Made by a program: the position numbers and the translations under genes
In this document: in pieces, positions 27,382-35,834 of the stretch
Position numbering within the stretch: position 1 is the first letter of the stretch
Layout: the number at the start of each line of letters is the position of its first letter
Source: an uncultured Methanobrevibacter sp.
GTDB lineage: Archaea; Methanobacteriota; Methanobacteria; Methanobacteriales; Methanobacteriaceae
Direction: 5' to 3'
Assembly: GCA_946541845.1 (NCBI GenBank)
Contig: CAMNJW010000009.1
Location: 1 to 38,897 of the forward strand
Length of the DNA stretch: 38,897 bases
Notes under the pieces: generated by a model
The model's database searches: none
Told to the model about the DNA's origin: nothing
The model's input: the letters and a program-made list of their open reading frames with translations, nothing else

Positions 27382-28290
27382 TTATTTAACGCGGTGTTTT
27401 ATCTTAACGCCTATTCCATTTTTGCATTCTTCCATTTCACGGCCGGTCATTATTGCTTTTCCAACACCAACTACTGTATCGTCTTTAACAACAACTACCT
27501 CATCATTTGGAACGATTTTATGGTCGGCTTTTTGTATTCCTGGTGCGAAAACGGTATTTGTTGTAAGGTCAAAGTCGACCTCAACCACATTTATTCCCAA
27601 ATCTTTTAAGATTTCTCCGCCAGGCAAATTCAATCTGTATAATCCATGATCCTTATTCAATAAGGCTAATTGCTTGCTGTCTGACAATATTCTTTTATGA
27701 TACATTCCTTTGGTTTTCACGTTATCCGGAATGAATTTGTCGCCGTTTTCTCCGAATTGGTATTTGGCAATGGACCTTAACTCGTGCAATGTTTTTTCAC
27801 GTCTGTTTATTTTCTTATGATTTTTAAGTTCCATTCTTAAATTGTAAAGTGAATCGGGGGAGGTTGGCCTTCCGTCTTCACAGACATTAATAAAATCATC
27901 AACATAGGCTTCACAGGATTCCAGATATCCTCCAGCAAGGTTTGCAACAATGGTCTTTCCTTCGCAGTATTTTGCGATTAGCTTGCCTGTCTCTTCAATC
28001 TCGTCCTGTGACCATGAGCCGGTTGTACTTACATCATATGATTGAATGGGGAAAGTGTTTTCAAGTTCCCTTGGACAGATTCCAAAGGGAGAAGTTACAA
28101 TCAACTCTTGGTATGATCTTGTAAGTTTTCTAAATTTTTGATGTGATTTTGAATTGGAATACGGCTTTTTCATACTGCATGGCAATAACACTACGGTGTC
28201 TCCTAGCGGTTCCATCATTTCCATTCTTTGTCTCCATCTGACCGCTTCTGGACGGTATAGAGATTCTTCACTTGAACATATGACCTTCAT
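27382..28290 (-). CDS. Archaeosine synthase (ArcS)-like protein without the N-terminal TGT domain (DUF5591 plus PUA)
   Basis: 302 residues. The first part holds LPCSMKKPYSNSKSH (P37 to H50), which fits the PC-x3-KPY-x2-S-x2-H signature described for archaeosine synthase; ArcS converts preQ0 at tRNA position 15 towards archaeosine. The last 75 or so residues (NTVFAPGIQKAD, then DDTVVGVGKAIMTGREM) form a PUA domain for tRNA binding. Classical euryarchaeal ArcS proteins are about twice this length with an N-terminal TGT-like domain, absent here. It could be a stand-alone ArcS core or a partner of a separate TGT-like subunit. ATG at 28290 follows GAGG with six bases of spacing and comes one base after the HD-gene stop. 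Confidence 0.8.
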   Translation of the reverse strand: MKVICSSEESLYRPEAVRWRQRMEMMEPLGDTVVLLPCSMKKPYSNSKSHQKFRKLTRSYQELIVTSPFGICPRELENTFPIQSYDVSTTGSWSQDEIEETGKLIAKYCEGKTIVANLAGGYLESCEAYVDDFINVCEDGRPTSPDSLYNLRMELKNHKKINRREKTLHELRSIAKYQFGENGDKFIPDNVKTKGMYHKRILSDSKQLALLNKDHGLYRLNLPGGEILKDLGINVVEVDFDLTTNTVFAPGIQKADHKIVPNDEVVVVKDDTVVGVGKAIMTGREMEECKNGIGVKIKHRVK

Positions 28291-28291
28291 T

Positions 28292-28783
28292 TTATTCCTC
28301 AAAAGCTTTAATCAATTCATTATCTAATTTAATTAGTCTTTCAATGTTTCCATCGCTGTCCTTGATTCGTCTTTTCCATTTTTTTATAACAAAATCAATG
28401 TCTACTTCATCGCTTCCGCTTATTAGGTTATCTGCATGGGCAACAATTTTCTCCTCAAGGGTCTGAGGTACATAAGATTTTTCCGGAAGACCTAGCTTTG
28501 CTGATTCCTCCTTGGTTATTCCAGCGCCAATATGTCTTTCAATAATGTTCAAGACATCCTGTGAGTAACCGTATTTCTCAGCAATTTTCACTCCCTCGAT
28601 GGCATGTTCAATTCCGTGGGTTCTGGACCTTCCGATATCATGCAAAAGGGCGCCTTTTCTAATAAGGTCTTCATCTACATTATCAAAATTAGCAGCTATT
28701 TCCATAGCTTTTTTATAAACTGCTTTGCAATGGTCTATTACATTGTCAGGGGTATTTTCCTTTTCAAGTAATTCAATTTCCAT
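28292..28783 (-). CDS. HD-domain phosphohydrolase family protein
   Basis: A 163-residue HD-fold protein. Metal ligands are His20 region (DHCKAVYKKA), the HD pair in LLHDIGRSRTHGIEHAIEG and the late HADNLISGSDE. It matches a small archaeal HDIG family whose substrate is not known; HD proteins of this size commonly hydrolyse nucleotides or phosphoesters. It sits between tfe (6 bases upstream) and the ArcS-like gene (1 base downstream), so the three are surely one transcription unit. That suggests, by context only, a link to RNA or nucleotide metabolism. Confidence 0.87.
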   Translation of the reverse strand: MEIELLEKENTPDNVIDHCKAVYKKAMEIAANFDNVDEDLIRKGALLHDIGRSRTHGIEHAIEGVKIAEKYGYSQDVLNIIERHIGAGITKEESAKLGLPEKSYVPQTLEEKIVAHADNLISGSDEVDIDFVIKKWKRRIKDSDGNIERLIKLDNELIKAFEE

Positions 28784-28789
28784 TTTAAT

Positions 28790-29308
28790 CTATTTATTTT
28801 TTTCAGTAAATGAATTAAAATTACTTTCAACCATTTTAATGTCTTCTTTGATTTGTTCAATGGTTTCGGTGTTGTCTTGGAATTCCAATTCTTCACCGCA
28901 AGCAGGGCATAAGAATTCATAATCGGAAGATTCATCAAAATCAAGTCTCACATGTCCCTGAGGACAGATAAAGAACATGTTGTTTTCTTCACGTTCTAAC
29001 TCTTCATTAAGCATATTCAAATAATTTTCAGAGTCTTTGATGATATGGTTGATGATTTCATCCTTTTCAAATTTCCAGGAATAAGTGAACCATTGTGTTT
29101 CAGGGTCTTTACTTCTTTTATAGCTTGCGATTCCTAAATCATAAAGTCTGTAAAGTATTTTTCTAACGATGTTTAATTTAATTCCGGTTTCTTCAGCAAT
29201 TCCTTCATCAGTTTCAATTCCATTATCTAATGCAGTAACAATAGGCAAATTGCTTTCATCTTCAACAAGGTTGGTTAATAATTGTTTTACTAATGGATCA
29301 TCTAACAT
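28790..29308 (-). CDS. tfe: Transcription initiation factor E, alpha subunit
   Basis: Archaeal TFE-alpha, 172 residues, stabilises the open promoter complex with TBP, TFB and RNA polymerase. The N-terminal winged helix (1-85) contains IVRKILYRLYDLGIASY; the C-terminal zinc ribbon has FICPQGHVRLDFDE and FLCPACGEELEFQDN. The first knuckle reads C-P-Q-G-H where many archaeal TFEs have a second Cys (C-x3-C), so the zinc may be held by Cys3His. The acidic tail is helical. GGGG upstream is the SD, and a TATA-like TTTTATATC lies about 80 bases upstream. It leads the tfe-HD-ArcS-like unit. Confidence 0.94.
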   Translation of the reverse strand: MLDDPLVKQLLTNLVEDESNLPIVTALDNGIETDEGIAEETGIKLNIVRKILYRLYDLGIASYKRSKDPETQWFTYSWKFEKDEIINHIIKDSENYLNMLNEELEREENNMFFICPQGHVRLDFDESSDYEFLCPACGEELEFQDNTETIEQIKEDIKMVESNFNSFTEKNK

Positions 29309-29424
29309 TTAATTTCCCCTACTATTAAATTAAATTATCATACAAATAAAAAAAGTAAAAATTATGTCATGATATAAAATTTAAAATCTATAATAGTTAT
29401 GTCTTTTTTATTATAAAAACATAA

Positions 29425-30624
29425 CTAATATTCTTTTAGAATTTCTAATAGATTTTTAATAATGTAATCTACTTCCTCATCAGTTAGACTGGAATATATC
29501 GGCAAGCTTATTTCATTTTCAAACAGGCCGTATGCATTAGGATAATCGGCAATGTCAAATCCTAAATTTTTATATGCGGTTAACATTGGAAGTGGCTTGT
29601 AGTGCACATTTGTGCTTATTCCTCTTTCTTCCATCTTGATTATTATTTCATTCCTCTCTTCTAATGAAATGCCGTCAATTCTAGTTAAGTATAAATGGCC
29701 TGAGGATGTTGAGTTTTCAGTAAAATGAGTAGGGGTTATGACTTTGCTGTCCTTGAATCCTTCGTCATACTTTCTGATTATTTCATGCCTTCTGCTTAAC
29801 ATTGAATCGTATCTCTTGAGTTGTCCAAGACCGATTCCTGCCTGAACATCAGTCATGTTGCATTTGTAAGCCGGAAGCAGAATATCATACTCCCAGGATC
29901 CTTTTTGGGTTTTTTCAAGTGCATCCTTGGTTTGGCCGTGAAGTGATAATATTTGCAATTGCTTGTATATCTTATCAGAATCAATTCCTTCGTGATGTTT
30001 CCATGTTACAGCACCACCTTCAGCAGTTGTTAGATTTTTAACTGCATGGAATGAGAAACAGGTGAAGTCAGCTAATGCACCTGATTTTTTACCATTTTTA
30101 ATGGCTCCAAATCCATGTGCGCTGTCAGCCAACACGATTATTCTTCCAAATGTTTCCTGAATGTCATTGTTTGCATTGAATAAATCTTTTTTATTTTCAA
30201 TTATTTCAAATAGCTTGTCATAATCACATAGGATTCCGGCAATGTCGACTGGGATTATTACTTTTGTTTTATCAGTAATTGCTTCGCTTAATTTGTCATA
30301 ATCCATTTCTTCTCTGTCTTCTTGACTGTCGATTATCACAGGTGTTGCTCCCACATGACATACTACGCTGCATGTTGCAGTATAGGTATATGCAGGCACA
30401 ATTACTTCATCACCTTCACCAATGCCTAATAACCTTAATGTCATTTCCAAAGCAGTTGTTGCAGCACTTAAACAGACTGTATTGTCACTGCCACAATATG
30501 CAGTAATTCTTTTTTCAAATTCCTTGGTTTTCGGTCCTGTTGTTATCCAACCGGATTTCAATGCGCTTACTACTTCTTCAATTTCTTCATCGGTTATATC
30601 TGGTGGTGAAAATGGTATATTCAT
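29425..30624 (-). CDS. DegT/DnrJ/EryC1/StrS family aminotransferase
   Basis: PLP-dependent sugar aminotransferase, 399 residues. It opens with IPFSPPDITDEEI and shows SGWITTGPKTKEFE, VIVPAYTYTATCS, ADSAHGFGA and the Schiff-base Lys in SFHAVKNLTTAEGG near residue 198. The family transaminates 4-keto or 3-keto nucleotide sugars. The dehydratase gene immediately upstream (6 bases) would supply a 4-keto-6-deoxy-UDP-sugar, so the likely product is a UDP-4-amino-4,6-dideoxy sugar for surface glycans. The exact sugar and stereochemistry are not readable. A T-rich tract after the stop (minus strand) is a probable terminator before tfe. Confidence 0.92.
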   Translation of the reverse strand: MNIPFSPPDITDEEIEEVVSALKSGWITTGPKTKEFEKRITAYCGSDNTVCLSAATTALEMTLRLLGIGEGDEVIVPAYTYTATCSVVCHVGATPVIIDSQEDREEMDYDKLSEAITDKTKVIIPVDIAGILCDYDKLFEIIENKKDLFNANNDIQETFGRIIVLADSAHGFGAIKNGKKSGALADFTCFSFHAVKNLTTAEGGAVTWKHHEGIDSDKIYKQLQILSLHGQTKDALEKTQKGSWEYDILLPAYKCNMTDVQAGIGLGQLKRYDSMLSRRHEIIRKYDEGFKDSKVITPTHFTENSTSSGHLYLTRIDGISLEERNEIIIKMEERGISTNVHYKPLPMLTAYKNLGFDIADYPNAYGLFENEISLPIYSSLTDEEVDYIIKNLLEILKEY

Positions 30625-30629
30625 TTTAT

Positions 30630-32516
30630 TTACTCTCCATTAACTTCTTTAGGGTCCCTATATGTTGGAACACATTTTCTCATAGTTTCTTTAATAATCT
30701 CTTTATCGTAAATTTCATTATCAATGATTTCTCTGAATGCATCCAGTTTTTCTTCTACATCATCCATTGTAAAGTCCATAGGTTCTGTAATGAATATCTT
30801 TTCGTGACCTGTTGCTTCAAGGTTTTCTTCATTCATTAACAATTCTTCGTATAACTTCTCACCGGGTCTTAGGCCTGTGAACTCAATTTCAATATCTTCT
30901 CCAAGAGTTAGTCCGGATAATTCGATTAGGCTTTTTGCAAGGTCATAAATTTTTACAGGTTCGCCCATGTTCAATACGAATATTTCTCCACCTTTGGCAT
31001 AGGTGATTGACTGCAATACCAATGCGACCGCTTCAGGGATGGTCATGAAGAATCGTGTAATCTCCTTATGGGTTACGGTTACAGGACCTCCTTCAGCAAT
31101 CTGTTTTTTAAATAATGGTACTACTGATCCATTACTACCCAATACATTTCCAAAACGGACGGCTACAAATTCGGTTTCGCTTTCCTTATCTTTTGCCTGA
31201 ATGATCATTTCACATAATCTTTTGGTAGCACCCATTATGTTTGTCGGATTGACTGCCTTGTCTGTTGAAATCAAAATGAAACGTTTTGCATGATATTTGT
31301 CGGATGCATTAACAAGGTTGTATGTTCCGAAAACGTTATTTTTAATTGCTTCTGTTGGGTTATTTTCCATTAGGGGAACATGTTTGTGTGCTGCTGCATG
31401 GAAAACAATCTCCGGAGAGTAATCCTCGAATATCTCAAACATTCTTTCTTTATCTCTGATGTTTGCAATTATTGCCTTAATGTCTTTGTCGGGATATTTT
31501 GCTTTGAGTTCCAGCTCAATATCATATAAGCTGTTTTCATAAATGTCTAACATGAGCAATTGTTTTGGATTGTGAAGCATTACTTGCCTACAAAGCTCCT
31601 CACCAATTGATCCGCCCCCTCCGGTAACTAAAACGACTTTGTTGTTAATTAAGCTTTTAATGTTATTGTTGTCAAGTTCAACAGGGTCCCTTCCAAGCAA
31701 ATCTTCGATTTCAACGTCTCTTAAGCTTTGGTATAGGTTTTCTTCGGAAATGAGTTCTCTTAAACCTGGCAGAACTTTAACTTTGGCATTTGTTTTATTA
31801 CAGATTTCCAAAATTTCCTTTTTGTCTTTATTGTCAATATTTACTATTGTAAAGAAAATTTCATCAACTTCATATTTTTCACATATATTAACAATGTCGT
31901 TTCTGTTTCCGATTATTCTTATTCCGGCAACGGAGTATCCCCTACGTTTTTGGTTATCGTCAATAATTCCGATAATTTCGTATTTTCCTTTTAAAGTTGA
32001 TTTTAATGTTTTAATGATGTCATTTGCAGAGTATCCTCCGCCTATAATCAATAATTTCTTCTGATCTTTTGGAGTATAGTTAATTCCCTTATTGGCAATG
32101 TCGGATAATAATGCATATCTTATAACTAATCTGTAAACGACAAGGATGATACCGATAAGGATTCCTACGGCAACGTTATATTTGATTGAAGGATTTTTCA
32201 TGCCCATCAAATCTTCAATTATTGATACAATAATTAAAATAATGACTGAAAGGATTATATACATCAGGTAATCTTGGTTGTTCTCATAACGCACAATATG
32301 GGAATATCTTTTAGCCAATCTAAAAACGACTTGAAGCACAACTATTGTTAAAATAATGCCTATTATGATTTCTTGTTTTGTTATTGCACTTGTCGGATTC
32401 ATTAAAAATGAATCGGTTATGAGCACAGATATCAAATAATATCCGAGTATGACGGAAATGCAGTCCATCAGGGGTAATAAAATATTCCTATATTTTCCAA
32501 AATTATCTATATTCAT
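30630..32516 (-). CDS. Membrane-bound nucleoside-diphosphate-sugar 4,6-dehydratase/epimerase (CapD/WbpM/PglF-like)
   Basis: About 628 residues. The N-terminal 125 or so residues hold four to five membrane segments; a CoA-binding-like Rossmann domain follows (LLIIGGGYSANDIIKTL) and then the catalytic SDR domain from about residue 290: TGGGGSIGEELCRQ, ADSAH-like FHAAAHKHVPLMENNP and STDKAVNPTNIMGATKR. In that last motif Met replaces the usual SDR Tyr, as in the long WbpM/PglF dehydratases acting on UDP-GlcNAc. It pairs with the aminotransferase 6 bases downstream. Start uncertain: ATG at 32516 has AAGG about nine bases upstream, while ATG at 32525 would add three residues. Upstream is a dyad at 32597-32621 beside a TATA-like element. 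Confidence 0.9.
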   Translation of the reverse strand: MNIDNFGKYRNILLPLMDCISVILGYYLISVLITDSFLMNPTSAITKQEIIIGIILTIVVLQVVFRLAKRYSHIVRYENNQDYLMYIILSVIILIIVSIIEDLMGMKNPSIKYNVAVGILIGIILVVYRLVIRYALLSDIANKGINYTPKDQKKLLIIGGGYSANDIIKTLKSTLKGKYEIIGIIDDNQKRRGYSVAGIRIIGNRNDIVNICEKYEVDEIFFTIVNIDNKDKKEILEICNKTNAKVKVLPGLRELISEENLYQSLRDVEIEDLLGRDPVELDNNNIKSLINNKVVLVTGGGGSIGEELCRQVMLHNPKQLLMLDIYENSLYDIELELKAKYPDKDIKAIIANIRDKERMFEIFEDYSPEIVFHAAAHKHVPLMENNPTEAIKNNVFGTYNLVNASDKYHAKRFILISTDKAVNPTNIMGATKRLCEMIIQAKDKESETEFVAVRFGNVLGSNGSVVPLFKKQIAEGGPVTVTHKEITRFFMTIPEAVALVLQSITYAKGGEIFVLNMGEPVKIYDLAKSLIELSGLTLGEDIEIEFTGLRPGEKLYEELLMNEENLEATGHEKIFITEPMDFTMDDVEEKLDAFREIIDNEIYDKEIIKETMRKCVPTYRDPKEVNGE

Positions 32517-32596
32517 TAAATTCATCCTTCATTGTTTGTTATAAGTTATAATATTTTGCAAATTTATTTTTGTATAAACATAAATATAAAATTTTC

Positions 32597-32621
32597 TTTA
32601 AGCTATTTTTTTTAGCTTAAA
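32597..32621. repeat. Perfect 9-bp inverted repeat with T7 loop upstream of the dehydratase gene
   Basis: TTTAAGCTA at 32597-32605 and TAGCTTAAA at 32613-32621 flank seven T. It could terminate the upstream minus-strand CofE-like gene, whose stop is at 32688, or act as an operator just upstream of the dehydratase TATA box (TTTTATATTTA near 32583-32593, minus strand). Confidence 0.45.
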
Positions 32622-32687
32622 TCTAATATTTCTATCATTTATTGCCTTTTTTATCCTTATTCTGATTATTATTTGCGGTATTTTTGT

Positions 32688-33548
32688 TTAAATTTTTCTG
32701 ATTATCACTGCAGGCGTATGGGTGATGGAATCAAGGTCTTCAATTGTGACTTCATCAACTTCAGTGCCAAGCACTGCTTTTACGCTATGTATTGTCTTCA
32801 TTTCTGTTGAAAGGGATTTTTGATAGTCTTCGGCAATATTGGCTATTTTTAATGCGGTTTCAACATCCATTTTTTCACTGCATCCCAATGGTGTTGATCC
32901 CATGTTTTCGGACAGCTGTCCCTTTACGTATCCGAAAAAACCGTTGTCCGCATCGATTCCGTCAATTGCAATCGGAAGGCCTGTAAAGTATTTTCCATTT
33001 TTCATATAGGTCGCATCAGTGTCTATGATCATGACGCAAACATCCTTGCCGATTTCTTTCTTGATTTCCTTTGCAACATTTTCGGGATTGTCCGGAAGTA
33101 GGGAAACATATGTTCCCGGCGCATTGCTCAAGTCAATGCCTGCTTCGGAAGCAGGTTTAAGTGCATGTTTTAAACCGTATAGTTGAAGTACAACTTCCTT
33201 ATGGGCTTTAGTTTCTTCAGGAAGTTTTCTCAGGTTTTTGATGGTTCTCTCCTTTATTCCCAATGCAGGGCCTAAAATGTAGCCCCATAGATATTTGCTC
33301 CAAACTGTTGTTAAAAATTTGGCGGTTATGGAAGGAGTGTATTTTGATTCGTCAACCAGCCTGTTTTGTGAAACTGAAATTGGTGTTTCAGCAATAACTA
33401 GATAATCATTGTCCTTCATTAATTCCTTTGCAGGTTTTATTATAACATCTAAATTGTCATTAGGTTTGATATAACCTGTTTCGATAGGGATAACAATATA
33501 ATCTCCGTTAATAACATGTTTTATATTTGTCAATTCTTTGTCTGTCAT
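32688..33548 (-). CDS. Coenzyme F420-0:L-glutamate ligase (CofE)-like protein
   Basis: 286 residues. It resembles the F420-0:gamma-glutamyl ligase family: VIPIETGYIKPNDNLDVII near the start, LVIAETPISVSQNR, a central VCVMIIDTDATYMKNGKYFTG split around residue 180 (equivalent to the metal/GTP-binding IDTDAT-like region), and AIDGIDADNGFFGYVKGQ. It is longer than a typical CofE (about 250 residues) and the N terminus is atypical, so it may be a paralogue with another amide-forming reaction. The ATG at 33548 lies about 6 bases after the expected start site of a shared TATA box near 33575-33587. Transcribed alone; the next minus-strand gene is 170 bases away. Confidence 0.7.
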   Translation of the reverse strand: MTDKELTNIKHVINGDYIVIPIETGYIKPNDNLDVIIKPAKELMKDNDYLVIAETPISVSQNRLVDESKYTPSITAKFLTTVWSKYLWGYILGPALGIKERTIKNLRKLPEETKAHKEVVLQLYGLKHALKPASEAGIDLSNAPGTYVSLLPDNPENVAKEIKKEIGKDVCVMIIDTDATYMKNGKYFTGLPIAIDGIDADNGFFGYVKGQLSENMGSTPLGCSEKMDVETALKIANIAEDYQKSLSTEMKTIHSVKAVLGTEVDEVTIEDLDSITHTPAVIIRKI

Positions 33549-33574
33549 AAAAATCTTTATTAAAATAGATATTA

Positions 33575-33587
33575 TAATATATAAAAT
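33575..33587. promoter_or_regulatory. Shared TATA region for the CofE-like and PK-C-like genes
   Basis: AATATATAAAA reads as a TATA box on the plus strand and TTTATATATT on the minus strand. The minus-strand start would fall about 6 bases before the CofE-like ATG. The plus-strand start falls about 17 bases before the ATG at 33625, leaving room for its GGGATGAG SD. Confidence 0.5.
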
Positions 33588-33624
33588 ATTAGAGTTTTAA
33601 ATAATTATCTATTGGGATGAGAAC

Positions 33625-34197
33625 ATGGCAAGAAAATTTATTACATACTTTGATAAAGAGGGTAATGATTATACCGATGAATTGATAATGGCTGTTAAAG
33701 ATAAGTTGGATGTTTCTGAAGACATTAAAAGAGTTCTAATCGCTTCATCTTCAGGTAAATCTGCATTAAAATTGAATGATGTAGTTGGAGATAAGGTTGA
33801 AATAATTAATGTGACCCATCATATTGGGTTCAGCGGTCCAAATGAATCAGATATCTCTGAAGAAATGATTCAAAAACTTGAAAATGAAGGTATTAAGACA
33901 TTAATTGGAAGTCATGCATTCAGTGGTGCTGCAAGAGGCGTTACCAATAAATATGGAGGATACTCTCCATTGGATGTTGTTGCAGATACTTTTAGAATGT
34001 TTTCACACGGTATCAAAGTGGGTGCTGAAATTTCAATCATGGCTGCCGATGCGGGATTAATTCCTGTTGGAGAAGAAATAATTGCCATTGGTGGAAGAGG
34101 CCATGGTGTTGACAGTGCAGTTATTTTGACTCCAGTCAATGCAAAAAATTTGTTTGATTTAAAAATTAAGGAAATAATTGCAATGCCAAGAGATTAA
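33625..34197 (+). CDS. Pyruvate kinase C-terminal (alpha/beta) domain-like protein
   Basis: 190 residues, matching a stand-alone family that resembles the C-terminal regulatory domain of pyruvate kinase. It shows RVLIASSSGKSALKL near residue 40, INVTHHIGFSGPNE near residue 65, the loop SHAFSGAARGVTNKYGG near residue 100 and IAIGGRGHGVDSAVIL near residue 155. No catalytic barrel is present, so it cannot be a pyruvate kinase. The role is unknown, possibly ligand binding. GGGATGAG lies just before the ATG. It ends before ftsZ, with 121 bases between. Confidence 0.82.
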   Translation: MARKFITYFDKEGNDYTDELIMAVKDKLDVSEDIKRVLIASSSGKSALKLNDVVGDKVEIINVTHHIGFSGPNESDISEEMIQKLENEGIKTLIGSHAFSGAARGVTNKYGGYSPLDVVADTFRMFSHGIKVGAEISIMAADAGLIPVGEEIIAIGGRGHGVDSAVILTPVNAKNLFDLKIKEIIAMPRD

Positions 34198-34233
34198 ATT
34201 GTATTTTTTACATTTTCGCTAAATTTTTAGTTA

Positions 34234-34245
34234 AGTATATAAATT
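34234..34245 (+). promoter_or_regulatory. Probable ftsZ TATA box
   Basis: AGTATATAAATT is a good archaeal TATA match. The expected start near 34265 gives a leader of about 54 bases before the GTG at 34319. A second, weaker TATA-like element (TTTAAATATA) lies near 34253-34262. Confidence 0.5.
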
Positions 34246-34318
34246 AGTTGCATTTAAATATAAAGAAAAATAGAAATATTTAACAATTATTTTAAAGCAG
34301 AGTATGTGGGGTTAATTT

Positions 34319-35455
34319 GTGAAATTTATAGATGATGCAATCAAAGAATCCGAACAAAGAATGGAAGAGAAAGCACCAGAAAAACTCTCTTCAGACATTG
34401 ATGATGATCTTATAGAGATGATTAAGGGTGCTAAGACTAATATATTTGTTGTTGGTGCCGGTGGGGCAGGAAACAACACTATTTCAAGATTAAATGAAAT
34501 GGGTATCGAAGGAGCAACAACAATTGCAGTAAACACTGATGCTCAAGATTTATTTTACAGCCAATCCGCTAAAAAAATCCTTTTAGGCAGACAAACTTCC
34601 AAAGGATTAGGTGCAGGTGGAGAACCATCTGTCGGTGAAGAATGTGCTGAAGAAAGTGAAGATGAAATCAGAAATGAATTAGAAGGCGCAGACATGGTAT
34701 TCGTTACCTGCGGTCTTGGTGGAGGAACAGGTACTGGTTCAGCACCAATCATTTCTAAATTATCTAAAAAATTAGGTGCATTAACCGTTGCTGTAGCTAC
34801 TATGCCATTTTCTGCAGAAGGTATTAAAAGAAGAGAAAATGCAGAACAAGGTTTAGAAAAACTTCAAGAATCTGCTGATACTGTAATTGTAATTCCAAAT
34901 GATAAATTATTAGAAGTTGCACCAAACTTACCTTTAAACAAAGCCTTTATGGTTTCCGATGAAATCTTAGGAAGAGCAGTTAAAGGAATAACTGAATTAA
35001 TCACTAAGAAAGGTCTTGTAAGTTTAGACTTTGCAGATATTAGAAGCATCATGGGCGGATCTGGAATGGCTATGATTGGTATGGGTGAATCTGACACTGG
35101 CGACAGAGCATTAGAATCAGTACATGAAGCATTAAGTAGCCCATTACTTGACATTGATATTTCTAACGCTACCGGTGCATTGGTTAACATATCTGGTAGT
35201 TCTGATTTAACATTACATGAAGCTGAAAAAATCGTTCAGGTTGTTGCTGATAAATTAGATCCTGAAGCTAACATTATTTGGGGTACTCAAATTGATGAAA
35301 GCCTTCAAAATACTGTTAGAACAACTGTTGTTGTTTCAGGTATTAAAACTAGTTATGACGTTGACACAACTCCTGAAATCGAGTATGCTGAAGAAAAACC
35401 AGAACCTGAAGCAACTGAAGATCAATTAGATGATTTCATTGATGGAATCTTCTAA
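34319..35455 (+). CDS. ftsZ: Cell division GTPase FtsZ
   Basis: Tubulin-like GTPase that polymerises into the division ring, 378 residues. It shows the GTP-binding [10 protein letters not shown] near residue 46, the signature [12 protein letters not shown] (about residues 138-150), [16 protein letters not shown] and the synergy-loop NxxxADI ([16 protein letters not shown]). The C terminus is acidic and ends in a short conserved-looking tail [11 protein letters not shown] that could bind partners such as SepF. The start is GTG at 34319, with GTGGGG about 9 bases upstream. The N-terminal 35 residues are charged and probably flexible. A T-rich tract follows the stop. Confidence 0.97.
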   Translation: MKFIDDAIKESEQRMEEKAPEKLSSDIDDDLIEMIKGAKTNIFVVGAGGAGNNTISRLNEMGIEGATTIAVNTDAQDLFYSQSAKKILLGRQTSKGLGAGGEPSVGEECAEESEDEIRNELEGADMVFVTCGLGGGTGTGSAPIISKLSKKLGALTVAVATMPFSAEGIKRRENAEQGLEKLQESADTVIVIPNDKLLEVAPNLPLNKAFMVSDEILGRAVKGITELITKKGLVSLDFADIRSIMGGSGMAMIGMGESDTGDRALESVHEALSSPLLDIDISNATGALVNISGSSDLTLHEAEKIVQVVADKLDPEANIIWGTQIDESLQNTVRTTVVVSGIKTSYDVDTTPEIEYAEEKPEPEATEDQLDDFIDGIF

Positions 35456-35570
35456 TCCCATCTTTTTATTTTTTTCGATTAATGCAAACATTTATTAATG
35501 TTTAAATTAAAAATTATTTTATTACTATTATTTTATTATAATTTACAAATTCTTAATTTTGGGTATTTAT

Positions 35571-35750
35571 ATGAATGTACAAGAAAGTGTTAACAAATTT
35601 ATCAAAGACAGTAAAAGAGTATTAAAAGTAGCAAGAAAACCTGATATGCCTGAATACTTGGATTTAGCTAAAATTTCTGCTATTGGTGTAGCTATCATTG
35701 GTGTTATCGGTTTTGTTATCGTGTTACTTGGTTCTTTAATTGGATTATAG
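35571..35750 (+). CDS. secE: Protein translocase SEC61 gamma subunit
   Basis: A 59-residue single-span membrane protein of the SecE/Sec61-gamma family, part of the SecYE channel. It has an amphipathic basic N-terminal helix (VQESVNKFIKDSKRVLKVAR), the P-D-M-P-E-Y hinge and one hydrophobic span (IGVAIIGVIGFVIVLLGSLI). I chose ATG at 35571; the TTG at 35559 adds four residues without a better SD. It lies between ftsZ and spt5, the usual euryarchaeal neighbourhood. A T-rich tract follows within 60 bases of the stop. Confidence 0.93.
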   Translation: MNVQESVNKFIKDSKRVLKVARKPDMPEYLDLAKISAIGVAIIGVIGFVIVLLGSLIGL

Positions 35751-35834
35751 AACCACCTACTTATTTTTTTGATAAAATTTAATTATAATAATTTTTTTTA
35801 GTAATGTTTATTTTATTCAAAAATTAATTTTTTG

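Noticed and set aside
30630-32516. Open frames on the opposite strand of the dehydratase as separate genes
   Set aside because: No SD, promoter or recognisable domain, and the minus-strand gene has intact motifs throughout.
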